Origin: an uncultured Ellagibacter sp.
Lineage (GTDB): Bacteria > Actinomycetota > Coriobacteriia > Coriobacteriales > Eggerthellaceae
Assembly (NCBI GenBank): GCA_934663775.1
Contig: CAKUKU010000006.1
Coordinates: forward strand, 25,082 to 89,081
Direction: 5' to 3'
Length of the DNA stretch: 64,000 nt
Positions 47,607 through 57,404 of the stretch are shown in pieces; the stretch's first letter is position 1, and each line of letters opens with the position of its first letter. Position numbers and translations under genes: made by a program. The notes below the pieces were generated by a model. The model was given only the letters and a program-made list of their open reading frames with translations, had not been told where the DNA came from and did no database searches.

Positions 47607-47864
47607 TTGTGAAGACGGCTTCTCTTCCTATTCAAAAGCGAGAACAAAAACCATCAGGTTCGATGCTTCTCGCTCCCCAGTTTATCGAACAAACAGTGAA
47701 GCGTCCTTCATAAGATTTTGCGCGCATACCCCCGCATAAGGTAAAATGCTTCCTGCAAACAACAGCATAGGTTCTACTCTCGGCAGCAATCCCACTTACA
47801 ATTCATCACGCTGTCACCGCTTCGGCGGCTTAGTTCCGTGCTGTTCGAGAAAGGTTTACGCCGC

Positions 47865-48644
47865 GTGGAAACACGTCATAGCTATAAAAAGAAGACGAGC
47901 TTGGTCGCGAAAATCATCGCGGTCGGGTGCGCTTCCGTCGTCGCCGTCGGCTGCTTCGGCTCCGGCCTCGCCGCGGCAGGTGGCGCGTCGTCGCCGTTCG
48001 GTGGCGTTTCCTCGTCTTCCTCCACGGACGCCAACGCGCTCGTCTCGAACGTGTCCGATGCGCCCGTCGGCAGCGTCTTGTCCCAGCCCGCGTCGCGCGA
48101 CATCACCCAGGGCGTCCAGGCCGTCGAGGCCGAGAAGGAAGCCGAGCGCGTCGCCGCCGAGCAAGCTGCTCTCGCCGAGGAGCAGGCTCGCATCCAGGCT
48201 GCCGAGCAGGCGCTCGCCAAGGCGCGCACCACCGATGCCTCTTCTGCGATGTCCCAGCTCACCGAAGTGGATTGGAGCTGCGGCAAGGACGCCTTTATCT
48301 CCGAGTGGACAAACCGCATCAACAATTACCTTGCGGGTTCCCCGCTTGCCGGCCAGGGTGAAACGTTCGCCACCGCAGCCTGGAACAACGGCGTCGACCC
48401 TCGCTGGTCGCCCGCCATCTCCAACACCGAGTCCACCAAGGGCGCGAACTGCTTCTTGCCGCACAACGCCTGGGGCTGGGGCTCAACCGGCTGGGGTTCG
48501 TGGGAAGAGGCCATCAATGCTCACGTCGCGGGCCTCGCGAAGGGCTACGGCTACACCATCAGCTATTCCAACGCCCAGAAGTACTGTCCGCCGAACTACG
48601 ACAACTGGTTCCGCGACACGCTTCGGGAAATGTCGAAAATCTAG
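47865..48644 (+). CDS. Secreted coiled-coil protein with a lysozyme/glucosaminidase-like domain
   Basis: A 259-residue exported protein. A signal peptide (SLVAKIIAVGCASVVAVGCFGSGLAAAG) is followed by a Ser-rich stretch, a coiled coil of Ala/Glu (EAEKEAERVAAEQAALAEEQARIQAAEQALAKA) and a C-terminal domain with SNTESTKGANCFLPHNAWGWGSTGWGSWEEAINAHVAGLAKGYGYTI. The N-T-E-S-x-K-G segment with the WGWG turn resembles lysozyme-fold cell-wall hydrolases; the glutamate could be catalytic. GTG 47865 (AAAGG at proper distance) is preferred to GTG 47838. It is a single gene, ended by the terminator at 48657. Confidence 0.7.
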   Translation: METRHSYKKKTSLVAKIIAVGCASVVAVGCFGSGLAAAGGASSPFGGVSSSSSTDANALVSNVSDAPVGSVLSQPASRDITQGVQAVEAEKEAERVAAEQAALAEEQARIQAAEQALAKARTTDASSAMSQLTEVDWSCGKDAFISEWTNRINNYLAGSPLAGQGETFATAAWNNGVDPRWSPAISNTESTKGANCFLPHNAWGWGSTGWGSWEEAINAHVAGLAKGYGYTISYSNAQKYCPPNYDNWFRDTLREMSKI

Positions 48645-48656
48645 GGGTAGGCAAAA

Positions 48657-48685
48657 GGCCGGGCGCGAGTCCGGTCTTTTCTTTT
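48657..48685 (+). terminator. Intrinsic terminator after the secreted protein
   Basis: GGCCGG-8 nt-CCGGTC (one wobble pair) is followed by TTTTCTTTT. Confidence 0.7.
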
Positions 48686-48756
48686 CCGCATGCGGTATGC
48701 TAGGCGATAAGCAGCGCGGGGGACGCGCTGTGGGCGCAATCGGCGAAAGGCGATTC

Positions 48757-49419
48757 ATGAGCAATGTCATCGTGGTGGGGTGCGGGCGCGTGGGCTCTCA
48801 GCTCGCCAACATGCTTTCCGACAACGGAAGCAACGTCTGCGTGATCGACAAGAGCGCCGACGCGTTCGCGAACCTTGGGCGCAACTTCAACGGCTCCACG
48901 TTGCAGGGCGTCGGCTTCGACGAGGAAACCCTCACGAAGGCGGGCGTGGACGACTGCGACGTTGTGGCTGCTGTCACGCAGCTCGACAACACGAACCTCA
49001 TGGTCGCGGAGGTCGCAAGCCATCTCTTCGGCGTCCCGCACGTGATCGCGCGCCTGTACAACCCCGACCACGAACGAGCCTACATGCAGCTCGGCATCGA
49101 CTACGTGTGCGGCACATCGCTCGTCGCCGAGGACGTGTTCTCGAAGGTGGTCTCGGGCCATGGCGCGCATATCGACACCTTCGGCGAGTTCGAGGTGCTG
49201 CGCTTCTCGCTCGACTTGAGCTCGCGCGAGGGCAAGCGCACCATTCGCGTCGGCGAGCTCGAGCGCGACCACGACATCCGCATCATCGCTTTCGAGCGCG
49301 GTGACGGCTCGGCGAGCTCCATCCCCAACAGGGACAGCGTGCTCTACCATGGCGACTCGGTGCTCGCGTGCGTGCGCCACGAGCTCATTCCGGCGTTCGG
49401 CAAATACATCCAGGAATAG
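48757..49419 (+). CDS. TrkA-family potassium uptake regulator, first copy
   Basis: A 220-residue protein with an NAD-binding RCK domain (VIVVGCGRVGSQLANMLSDNGSNVCVIDKSADAF, GXGXXG motif) and a C-terminal TrkA_C domain. It gates potassium channels or transporters of the Trk/Ktr type from the cytoplasm. ATG 48757 follows GAAAGGCG. A second copy follows at 49487; no TrkH/KtrB membrane subunit is in the window. Confidence 0.9.
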   Translation: MSNVIVVGCGRVGSQLANMLSDNGSNVCVIDKSADAFANLGRNFNGSTLQGVGFDEETLTKAGVDDCDVVAAVTQLDNTNLMVAEVASHLFGVPHVIARLYNPDHERAYMQLGIDYVCGTSLVAEDVFSKVVSGHGAHIDTFGEFEVLRFSLDLSSREGKRTIRVGELERDHDIRIIAFERGDGSASSIPNRDSVLYHGDSVLACVRHELIPAFGKYIQE

Positions 49420-49486
49420 GCACGCCACCCGCCAGGCGCGGTGAGCGTCGGGGCGTTGCGGCGACGGCCTTCACGAAAGGGCATTC

Positions 49487-50158
49487 ATGTACGTAGTGAT
49501 CAACGGCGGTGGAAAGATAGGAGCCTATCTTGCGAACGTGCTTCTGAAGAGCGGAAACGAGGTTGCGGTCATCGAGCAGAACCGCCGCACCGCCGATCGC
49601 CTGTCGGTCGAACTCACGGGGCGCTACCTCATCATCCACGGCGACGGCTGCGACTCGAAGTACCAGGAGGACGCGGGCATCCGCCACGCCGACGTGTTCG
49701 TCGCCACCACCGGTCAAGACGACAACAATCTCGTGTCGTGCGAAATTGCGCAGCGCGTGTTCAACGTGCCGCGCTGCATCGCGCGCGTGAACAGCCCGAA
49801 GAACATCCGCATCTTCCACGAGGTCGGCATCGAGAGCGTGTCTTCAACTACGCTCATCGCGAACATGATCGAGGAGGAAGCGCTTATGGGCTCGGTGAGC
49901 GTTGTGTCCTCGCTCACGCACGGCAACGTTGCGCTTTCCGAGGTCACGGTGCCGCGTATGCGCTACCACTCGAACAGCGACGGCGTGCTCGTGCGCGATA
50001 TCCCCATGCCCGACGGCAGCCTGATCGTTGCCGTCGACACCGCCGACGACGTGGAGGTCGTGCGCCACGATACTGTGCTGCACCCTGGCGACAAGGCCGT
50101 CATCGTCGCCGACACCGAAGCGCTCGACCGCGTGCGCGCTTTGTTCAAGGGGCTCTAA
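49487..50158 (+). CDS. TrkA-family potassium uptake regulator, second copy
   Basis: A 223-residue RCK protein (YVVINGGGKIGAYLANVLLKSGNEVAVIEQNRRTADRL), with the dinucleotide motif slightly changed (GGGKIG) from the first copy, and a TrkA_C domain (VLVRDIPMPDGSLIVAVDTADDVEVVRHDTVLHPGDKAVIVAD). The pair may form a hetero-octameric ring. ATG 49487 follows AAAGGGC. Confidence 0.9.
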   Translation: MYVVINGGGKIGAYLANVLLKSGNEVAVIEQNRRTADRLSVELTGRYLIIHGDGCDSKYQEDAGIRHADVFVATTGQDDNNLVSCEIAQRVFNVPRCIARVNSPKNIRIFHEVGIESVSSTTLIANMIEEEALMGSVSVVSSLTHGNVALSEVTVPRMRYHSNSDGVLVRDIPMPDGSLIVAVDTADDVEVVRHDTVLHPGDKAVIVADTEALDRVRALFKGL

Positions 50159-50231
50159 ACGCGCGCGCGTATAGTATGCTAACGACAAGCGAAACGGGAA
50201 ACGTCCGAAACGGGAAAGGCGAGAGAACGCA

Positions 50232-51575
50232 ATGATCAATCGTTACACGCGCCCCGAAATGGGTGCCATCTGGGAGCTTCAAAACAAGTTCTCCATCTGG
50301 AAGGAAATCGAGATTCTGGCGTGCGAGGCGCAGGCTGAGCTGGGGAAATCCGGTATCACCAAGGAAGAGGCGAAGTGGATTCGCGACCACGCCGACTTCA
50401 CCGTCGAGCGCATCGACGAGATTGAGAAGGTCACCAACCACGACGTCATCGCCTTCACCACCAACATGGCCGAGTACATCGATGCCGACGTGCCGGAGGG
50501 CGAGGAGAAGCCCTCGCGTTGGGTGCACTACGGCATGACCAGCAGCGACTTGGGAGACACGGCGCTTTCCTACCAGATCACCCAGGCGATCGACATCATC
50601 TTGGCCGACGTGAAGCAGCTTGGCGAGACGTGCAAGCGCCGCGCCTTCGAGTTCCAGAATACGCTGTGTGTGGGCCGCACCCACGGCATCCATGCCGAGC
50701 CGATGACCTTCGGCATGAAGTTCGGCAGCTGGGCATGGGCTTTGAAGCGCGCTCAGACGCGTCTCGAGCAGGCACGCGAGGTTGCCGCGACGGGCGCCAT
50801 CTCGGGCGCGGTGGGCACGTATTCTTCCATCGACCCGTTTGTCGAGCAGTACGTGTGCGAGAAGCTGGGTCTTACGCCTGACCCGCTTTCGACCCAGGTG
50901 CTCGCTCGCGACCGCCACGCGCAGGTCATGTGCGCGCTCGCATGCGCCGCAGCGACGCTCGAGTCGATCGCGATGCAGGTGCGCCTGCTTCAGCAGTCCG
51001 ACGTGATCGAGGCGGAAGAGCCGTTCAAGAAGGGCCAGAAGGGCTCCTCGGCCATGCCCCACAAGCGCAACCCCATCACCGCCGAGCGCGTTTGCGGCCT
51101 CGCCCGTGTGGTGAAGGCGAACGCCCAGGTGGCGCTTGACAATGTGGCGCTTTGGTACGAGCGCGATATTTCCCACTCCGGTACCGAGCGCGTTGCGCTG
51201 GCCGACTCCTTCACGGCGCTCGACTACATGTTCGGCAAGATGCAGTGGATTTTGGACGGCCTGCAGACCTACCCCGACAAGATGGAACACAACCTGTGGC
51301 GCACCCGCGGGCTTATCTTTTCCTCGAAGGTGCTGCTTGCGCTCGTGCAGACGGGCATCACGCGCGAAGAGGCGTATGTCATCGTGCAGCGCAACGCCAT
51401 GAAGGTGTGGGAAGACATCCAGAACGCCGTCGAGGGTCCGACGTATCGCGAGCGCCTGGAGGCCGACCCTGAGGCGAAGCTTACGAAGGAAACGCTCGAC
51501 GAGATCTTCGATCCGTGGGATTTCCTCACGCGCAAAGACGAGGTCTTCAAGCGCCTCGAAGGCTTGGAGTTCTAG
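50232..51575 (+). CDS. purB: Adenylosuccinate lyase
   Basis: A 447-residue enzyme acting twice in purine synthesis (SAICAR to AICAR, adenylosuccinate to AMP). The fumarase-family signature is GSSAMPHKRNPI; MTSSDLGDTALSYQI and GRTHGIHAEPMTFGMKFGSWAWA carry the other active-site motifs. ATG 50232 lies after GGCGAGAGAA. purC, purL and hisS lie further along the same strand. Confidence 0.95.
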   Translation: MINRYTRPEMGAIWELQNKFSIWKEIEILACEAQAELGKSGITKEEAKWIRDHADFTVERIDEIEKVTNHDVIAFTTNMAEYIDADVPEGEEKPSRWVHYGMTSSDLGDTALSYQITQAIDIILADVKQLGETCKRRAFEFQNTLCVGRTHGIHAEPMTFGMKFGSWAWALKRAQTRLEQAREVAATGAISGAVGTYSSIDPFVEQYVCEKLGLTPDPLSTQVLARDRHAQVMCALACAAATLESIAMQVRLLQQSDVIEAEEPFKKGQKGSSAMPHKRNPITAERVCGLARVVKANAQVALDNVALWYERDISHSGTERVALADSFTALDYMFGKMQWILDGLQTYPDKMEHNLWRTRGLIFSSKVLLALVQTGITREEAYVIVQRNAMKVWEDIQNAVEGPTYRERLEADPEAKLTKETLDEIFDPWDFLTRKDEVFKRLEGLEF

Positions 51576-51659
51576 CTGCTTGCGGGTTGGGATTCTGGCT
51601 GCTTGAGCCTCGGCTTGGGGATCGCCTTGCGGCGGGTTATTTTGTTGTCTGCTTTTTCG

Positions 51660-51697
51660 AGGCCCTGAAATCCGTTTGGGTTTCAGGGCCTTTTCTT
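51660..51697 (+). terminator. Intrinsic terminator after purB
   Basis: AGGCCCTGAAA-10 nt-TTTCAGGGCCT is followed by TTTCTTG. Confidence 0.9.
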
Positions 51698-51726
51698 GTG
51701 TGTAACGCTCTCGGTGGGGCACCCCC

Positions 51727-51900
51727 CTGTACAAAAACGACGATTTCTTATGAAAGAATTATGTATCATTCCACATTATTAAAGACAACGGGGAATATTT
51801 CGCTTTGAAAGTATATCGACTGGGACGTTTTCAGGACAAGCGAAGCTCGGAATCACTTGTCTTCACTGTTCCTTCATAACTTATCGTCGTTTTTGTACAG
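51727..51900. mobile_element. MITE-like element, 174 bp, with long terminal inverted repeats
   Basis: CTGTACAAAAACGACGAT (51727-51744) and its exact reverse complement (51883-51900) bound a 174-bp AT-richer block. The match continues inward with few mismatches for about 30 bp (TTCTTATGAAAG against TAAGTTATGAAGG read from the other end). The block has no gene. GCACCC occurs a few bases outside both ends, but no clean target duplication touches the repeats. No full transposon with these ends lies in the window, so the family cannot be named. Confidence 0.65.
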
Positions 51901-51908
51901 TAAGCACC

Positions 51909-52034
51909 CTACTCTATGGTAAACCACCGTTGACATGGCTGTCCCATCGGCTGCCCTCCCGAAAAGCAGGTTCCCCCTATCGTGGAGTCGACCGGGAAGC
52001 TCTCGAAAGTAAGGTGCTTTCCGCTCTTTGACAT
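51909..52034 (-). CDS. Possible 41-aa peptide
   Basis: A short frame with a strong ribosome site (AAAGGAGGTG, then CACC and ATG 52034). The peptide has two cysteines and is Gly-rich in its second half (TIGGTCFSGGQPMGQPC). A TACAAT -10-like box lies about 40 bp upstream. It ends 9 bp from the MITE-like element. MSKSGKHLTFE recalls the first residues of IS30-type transposases, so it may be a decayed transposase start rather than a true peptide gene. Confidence 0.4.
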   Translation of the reverse strand: MSKSGKHLTFESFPVDSTIGGTCFSGGQPMGQPCQRWFTIE

Positions 52035-52262
52035 GGTGCACCTCCTTTCTGCACGGAGGGAAAGCGCGCCTAGATTGTAAGGCCTTTCGGGCTTGCTTGC
52101 GGCTCGCTCGGACGGGCCGGGGTCCGCCCTCCCGGGCCGGGAGGCTTGCGCCGCGCTGGCTAGGCAAACGCGGCGACGTTGCATTAAGTTTGGCAACTAA
52201 CGCTCGAGAAGGGCATTCTGTAGGAACCTACTGCAAGAAAGCGTGCGCGGGCTGGAGGGCCG

Positions 52263-53711
52263 CTAAATCGGCTCCCAGACGCGCACGCAGCAGTACTGCT
52301 GCGATTCGCCTTCGATGGTGGTGTAGTCGATATTGGAATACGTGACCATGCGCTTGACCGAGCCGGTCGAGGCCAGATAGTCGCCGAAGCTCGGCGCGCC
52401 CGACTTCACCTCCAGCATGAAATACTGCTTGCTCTCGGGGTTGAACCCGCACACGTTGTACGAATCCTTCGCGATAAGCCAGCCTCCGCACCATGCGGGT
52501 GGAGCCGTCGGCGTCACCCCGTGCCTAAACCAGGAAGCGTCGCTGTACGCCGCGTTGCCCGCGGTGTCCGCCGAGGCCTGCACCGTGCTCGCTGGAACAT
52601 AGGTCCCTAAGTTTGCGATGCCTTCTCCGAAGTTGTAGATCGCCTCGAACGAGAACATGAATCCCGTGTCGCCGTAGCCCGCTTCGAGCGGCTTCATCGA
52701 CGAGGGTAGCACGAGGGAATCGAGCAGGCTGCCCGACTGCGCATCGATGCGCGCAAGCTGGTAGCGCGACGAGGATGCCGCGGCTCGCGGCGTGATGACG
52801 ACGGAATCGCCCGTCGTGTAGGGCGGCGTGCACATGCGGCCCTTCGAGGTGTAGACGTCCTCGGTGTCGCTCGAGCCGAAGCGGGCGCGCATCAGGCGCG
52901 ACGCTTCCTTGCTCGCAGCGCCGTCTTTCTTGGGGAGGACCTGCCAAAACGCGTACCCGCTCGATGCGGCGAGCGTCGGGGTCTCCCAGTCTGCGCCTCC
53001 CTCTTCGGCCAGCGTTGCGCGCCCGAGCTCCCCGTTCGAGAGCGCGGCGCTGTAAATGCGCCACGTGCCGTCGAGGATGTTCGCCTCGGTCCAGACGACG
53101 CCGGTTGCGCATGCGCGCACGTCGTAGATTTCGAAGCCCTCGTCCTGGCTTTCCGCCTGGGGAATCGCCGTGGTTTGATTGCCGGTCGAAAGCGAGAGCA
53201 GCACGACCTTCGTAAGCGGCTTCGACCCCTCTGTGGGAACGAGGCACGCCGCGAGGGCGTCGTCGCTCGCCCATACGAGCGTTCCATAGGGAAGTTTGTA
53301 GGTTCCTGAAAGGCTGAGCACGGTGCTCGAGTCCTCGATCTCGGTGAAATCGCCCGGAGTTGCCGCCGAGCACGAGGTTACAGCGCTTTTCGGGACGGTG
53401 AGCGTGTTGAAGGTGGGCTCGCTCGCCTTCGAAGTGGCGTTCACGCCCACGGCGATTCCGCCGCCGATGACGGCGAGCGCGCCGACGCCGACCGCTCCGT
53501 AGAGGAAATGGCGGCGGGTAAGCAAAACCTGACCGCCATCTGGGGCGTCCGCAGAGGCGATCGGTCTTGCGCCCTTTTCGGCCGTGCGCATCTTGGACGC
53601 GTGGGACGCATGCGTGCTGAAGCCCGCGGACGAGCCGCGGCGAGTGCTTTGGTGAGGCGTCCTGCGCGCGTGGGCGCTGTTCTTTCCTGGAGTGGGTCTT
53701 TTCGTTGGCAT
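52263..53711 (-). CDS. Tat-exported beta-propeller-like protein
   Basis: A 482-residue protein. After a basic, disordered N-terminus of about 60 residues comes a twin-arginine signal (LTRRHFLYGAVGVGALAVIGGGIAVGV). The rest is beta-rich with repeated blade-like segments (GTLVWASDDALAACLVP, GVVWTEANILDGTWRIYSAAL, GYAFWQVLPKKDG), resembling WD40/PQQ-like propellers. Cysteines near the C-terminus (CGGW, VCGF, QYCCV) could form disulfides. The start ATG 53711 is accepted although the long N-terminus leaves some doubt. It is divergent from the response regulator at 53884, suggesting the two-component system may control it. Confidence 0.75.
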   Translation of the reverse strand: MPTKRPTPGKNSAHARRTPHQSTRRGSSAGFSTHASHASKMRTAEKGARPIASADAPDGGQVLLTRRHFLYGAVGVGALAVIGGGIAVGVNATSKASEPTFNTLTVPKSAVTSCSAATPGDFTEIEDSSTVLSLSGTYKLPYGTLVWASDDALAACLVPTEGSKPLTKVVLLSLSTGNQTTAIPQAESQDEGFEIYDVRACATGVVWTEANILDGTWRIYSAALSNGELGRATLAEEGGADWETPTLAASSGYAFWQVLPKKDGAASKEASRLMRARFGSSDTEDVYTSKGRMCTPPYTTGDSVVITPRAAASSSRYQLARIDAQSGSLLDSLVLPSSMKPLEAGYGDTGFMFSFEAIYNFGEGIANLGTYVPASTVQASADTAGNAAYSDASWFRHGVTPTAPPAWCGGWLIAKDSYNVCGFNPESKQYFMLEVKSGAPSFGDYLASTGSVKRMVTYSNIDYTTIEGESQQYCCVRVWEPI

Positions 53712-53883
53712 GGGGGTTATTGTGTCATTTCGCTTACGCCTCGCGCGACGATGTGGTCAATTGCTACAATAAACCCAAAGACGATTCTGGCGGTTCGCGC
53801 TACAGGGCGTTTGCTGCACGCGAATCGCGCACCCCGCGCCGAGCATCCTGCGCGCGCGGGAAAACAAGTGTTAGGAGACGTCA

Positions 53884-54594
53884 ATGAACAACGAAACCCG
53901 ACGCATTCTTCTCGTCGAAGACGAAAAGGCGATCCGCGACGCGGTCGCCGCTTACCTTGAGCGCGAAAACTACTGGGTAACCGCCGTAGGCGATGGCCAA
54001 GAAGCGCTTGAAGAGTTCCAGAAACATCACTTCGACCTGGTTATTTTGGACCTCATGCTCCCGCGCGTCCCTGGCGAGCGCGTTTGCCGCGCCATCCGCG
54101 ACAACTCCGATGTGCCCATCATCATGCTCACCGCGAAAGGCGAGGTGGAAGATCGCATCATCGGGCTCGAGCTCGGCGCCGATGACTACCTGGTGAAGCC
54201 CTTCAGTCCCCGCGAGCTCGTCGCGCGCGTGCGCGCCCTGCTTCGCCGCGTGCATGCTGATTCCGAGCCGCAGCGCGAAGTGCTCGAGTTCGGAGACCTC
54301 ACGATCGACGTGTCGGGCCACAAAGTGCTCGTGAAGGGCGAGGAGGTCGACCTGACCGCATCCGAGTTCAAGCTGCTCACGACGCTGTCCCGCTACCCGG
54401 GCCGCGTGTACTCGCGTATGGAGCTCGTGGAGAAGGTCCTCGGCTACGACTTCGAGGGCTACGAGCGCACCATCGACTCGCACGTGAAGAACCTGCGCGC
54501 GAAGATCGGCGACAACCCGCGCAACCCGAAGTGGCTGCATACCGTCCACGGCGTGGGCTATCGCTTCGAGGACCCCACGAAAACCGCCAAATAG
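53884..54594 (+). CDS. OmpR-family response regulator
   Basis: A 236-residue regulator. The receiver domain has RILLVEDEKAIRD and the phosphorylation site DLVILDLMLPR; the output domain is a winged helix (TASEFKLLTTLSRYPGRVYSRMELVEKVLG, RTIDSHVKNLRAKIG, TVHGVGYRF). ATG 53884 follows TTAGGAGACGTC. The cognate histidine kinase starts 14 bp downstream. Confidence 0.94.
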   Translation: MNNETRRILLVEDEKAIRDAVAAYLERENYWVTAVGDGQEALEEFQKHHFDLVILDLMLPRVPGERVCRAIRDNSDVPIIMLTAKGEVEDRIIGLELGADDYLVKPFSPRELVARVRALLRRVHADSEPQREVLEFGDLTIDVSGHKVLVKGEEVDLTASEFKLLTTLSRYPGRVYSRMELVEKVLGYDFEGYERTIDSHVKNLRAKIGDNPRNPKWLHTVHGVGYRFEDPTKTAK

Positions 54595-54608
54595 CCTGCG
54601 GGTGACCC

Positions 54609-56312
54609 GTGAGCGAGAATCCCCAGATCGATAACGGCTCGGCGTCCGATAAGGCGTCGGGCTTCTCTGCGAATGCGGGCGGTGATGCTGCCCGCATTCG
54701 CGTCACGCCCGAATCGACTGACGAGCAAGTCTCAAAGAACGGTCCTCATCAGGGGAAGCTTGCGCGCAAGGAGCACCGCCGCAGGTTCGGCTGGGCGAGC
54801 CTTTCCTATACCGCGCGCGTCACCTTAGCGTTCGCCCTCATCGCCGCGATGACTGGACTTGTTGCCATCGGCGTCATCTCGTTTGTGTGGGAGCAGCACT
54901 TCCAAACCTATACTGCCTCGAACATGGAAAACCTCGCGCAGACGACGGCCGAGCGCATCGAAGAGCGCATGGAGGCCGACCCTGCGCTCACCATCAAAAG
55001 CTCCGCGGCGCTCAAACCCGTCGAAGCCGCGCTCGAGGTCACGCCGGGCATCGCCATCAAAGTCGTCGACGAGAACGACGTCGCCGTCTTCGATTCCTCG
55101 AACCGCATCAACGGCATTCCGAACGCCACAAGCTCCCTCGAGCCGAAGGACGCCTCGAAGGTGGCGCTCGCCAAGGTGGTGGTCGATGACAAGGTTGTCG
55201 GCTCCGTACGCATCTGGGTCTACGGGTCGGACACGCTCATGCGAGGCCCTGACCAGGAATTTCGTGAGAATTCCTACCAGGCTATGCTCTTCGCGTCGCT
55301 CGTCGCCATCGTGCTCGCGTCCTGCATCGGCTTCCTGTTCGCGCGAAACCTGGTGGCCCCCATCAACCGCATGACGAAGACGGCGCGCGCCATCAAGGAA
55401 GGCGACCTTTCCGCTCGCACCGACCTTCACGGCGAGGACGAGATCGCACGTCTCGGCGAGACCTTCGACGAGATGGCCGAATCGGTCGAGAAGGACCGCG
55501 AGCTCGAGCGCCGCCTCACGACCGACGTCGCGCACGAGCTGCGCACGCCGCTCATGGCCATCCAGTCCACGGTCGAGGCGATGGTGGACGGCGTGTTCGA
55601 AGCTGACGCCGAGCGTCTGGAAACCGTGAACTCCGAGGTGCAGCGCCTAAGCCGCTTGGTCGACGCGCTGCTCAAGCTCTCCCGCCTGGAAAACCGCGCC
55701 ACCCCTATGAAAGAGGAGGTGGTCGACGTGGGCGAGCTCATCCAGAGCATCGTCTCCACGCATGAGGCCTTCGTCGCCGATGCGGGGCTCACCTTCGAAT
55801 ACCGCGCCGAGAAAAACGTGCTCGTCGTGGGCGACCCCGATATGATCCGCCAGGCCACAGCCAATCTCATCTCGAACGCGGTGCGCTACACGCCCGAGGG
55901 CGGGAACGTGTCGGTCACGGTGTCGAAGGGCGACATCATGGCTTCGATCGCCGTGCGCGACACGGGCATCGGGCTTTCCCCCGAGGAGGCGAAGATGGTG
56001 TTCTCGCGCTTCTGGCGCGCGGACGCCGGGCGCAACCGCGCGAGCGGGGGCTTAGGTGTGGGGCTCGCCGTCGTGAAGGAAATCGTCGACCGCCATGGTG
56101 GTTGGGTGCAGGTGGAAGGCGAAAAGGGCAAGGGCGCCTGCTTCACCATCCACATTCCCCTCTACGACGAGGAGCGTACGCGCACCAACGACAAGCGCGA
56201 GCAGCAGCGCCAGCGTCAGCAGCAAAAACAGCAGCATCGCCAGCAGTTGCTCTCGGGTGCCCGTCAGCAGCGTTCGTCCGATGGAAAAGCCGCTCTCAAT
56301 CGCAAAAAGTAG
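54609..56312 (+). CDS. Sensor histidine kinase
   Basis: A 567-residue kinase. A disordered polar N-terminus of about 70 residues precedes two membrane segments ([23 protein letters not shown] and [21 protein letters not shown]) with an extracytoplasmic domain of about 130 residues between them. HAMP ([27 protein letters not shown]), HisKA with H box [10 protein letters not shown], and HATPase_c ([46 protein letters not shown]) follow. The tail is Gln/Arg-rich ([15 protein letters not shown]). GTG 54609 is used. The ligand is unknown. Confidence 0.93.
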   Translation: MSENPQIDNGSASDKASGFSANAGGDAARIRVTPESTDEQVSKNGPHQGKLARKEHRRRFGWASLSYTARVTLAFALIAAMTGLVAIGVISFVWEQHFQTYTASNMENLAQTTAERIEERMEADPALTIKSSAALKPVEAALEVTPGIAIKVVDENDVAVFDSSNRINGIPNATSSLEPKDASKVALAKVVVDDKVVGSVRIWVYGSDTLMRGPDQEFRENSYQAMLFASLVAIVLASCIGFLFARNLVAPINRMTKTARAIKEGDLSARTDLHGEDEIARLGETFDEMAESVEKDRELERRLTTDVAHELRTPLMAIQSTVEAMVDGVFEADAERLETVNSEVQRLSRLVDALLKLSRLENRATPMKEEVVDVGELIQSIVSTHEAFVADAGLTFEYRAEKNVLVVGDPDMIRQATANLISNAVRYTPEGGNVSVTVSKGDIMASIAVRDTGIGLSPEEAKMVFSRFWRADAGRNRASGGLGVGLAVVKEIVDRHGGWVQVEGEKGKGACFTIHIPLYDEERTRTNDKREQQRQRQQQKQQHRQQLLSGARQQRSSDGKAALNRKK

Positions 56313-56418
56313 GGCAGTGCGCGATAATGGGGCGCGACACAATGGAAAACGCCGGCGCGCGAGGCTTCTTGCCCGCGCGCCGCGTGTTCGCAACGAGGTT
56401 TTGAAAGGACCTGAAATC

Positions 56419-57300
56419 ATGAGCGTGATCGACATCAAACCCGATGCGCAAGGTAAAGTGCGCGACCTCTACGATTTGGGCGATCGTCTTTTGGTCGTGG
56501 CCTCCGATCGCATTTCCGCGTTCGACTACATTCTCGAAGACGAAATCCCCCACAAGGGCCAGGTGCTCACGCAGCTCTCGTGCTTCTGGTTCAAGCTGCT
56601 CGACGGCGTGATCGAAAACCACCTCATCTCCGCTGACGTGGCCGACCTTCCCGAGAAGTTCAAGCCTTACGCCGATAAGCTCGAGGGCCGCTTCATGCTG
56701 GTCAAGAAGGCGAACATGTACCCGATCGAGTGCATTGTGCGCGGGTATCTCGCGGGCAGTGGCCTTAAGGAATACCAGGCCCAGGGTACGGTGTGCGGCA
56801 TCAAGCTCCCCGAAGGCCTCGTAAATTCCTCCAAACTCGAGAAGCCCATCTTCACGCCGTCCACCAAGGCCGAAATCGGCGACCACGACGAGAACATCAG
56901 CTTCGAGCGCTGCGCCGAGATCATCGGCGAGGGCCCGGCCGAGCAGCTGCGCGACGCCGCCATCAAGGTCTACACCACCGCGCGCGACCATGCGGCGGCC
57001 CACGGCATCATCATCGCCGACACCAAGTTCGAGTTCGGCACGGTCGATGGCCGCCTCATCTTGGCCGACGAGGTGCTCACACCCGACTCCTCGCGCTTCT
57101 GGCCGGGTGACGCCTATGAGCCCGGCAAAAGCCAGTCGAGCTTCGACAAGCAGTACGTCCGCGATTGGCTCACCGCCCACTGGGACAAGGAGTCCGGCAC
57201 CAAGCCGCCCCGCCTCCCCGAGGACGTCGTCCGTCGCACGAGCGAGAAGTACATCGAAGCCTACGAGAAGATCACGGGCGAGAAGTTCCCGTTCGCCTAA
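56419..57300 (+). CDS. purC: SAICAR synthase
   Basis: A 293-residue enzyme joining CAIR and aspartate with ATP in purine synthesis. [28 protein letters not shown] and the signatures [16 protein letters not shown] and IADTKFEFG are diagnostic. The length matches the long class. ATG 56419 follows GAAAGGACC. Confidence 0.96.
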   Translation: MSVIDIKPDAQGKVRDLYDLGDRLLVVASDRISAFDYILEDEIPHKGQVLTQLSCFWFKLLDGVIENHLISADVADLPEKFKPYADKLEGRFMLVKKANMYPIECIVRGYLAGSGLKEYQAQGTVCGIKLPEGLVNSSKLEKPIFTPSTKAEIGDHDENISFERCAEIIGEGPAEQLRDAAIKVYTTARDHAAAHGIIIADTKFEFGTVDGRLILADEVLTPDSSRFWPGDAYEPGKSQSSFDKQYVRDWLTAHWDKESGTKPPRLPEDVVRRTSEKYIEAYEKITGEKFPFA

Positions 57301-57404
57301 GACGCGAACGCGGTGAGGGCGCGGGTATTCGGCTCGCGTCCGCACCCGCCCCAAAAGGGCGCCCCTCATGTTTGAAGCAGCTATCCACTAGAAAGATCCA
57401 CCGC

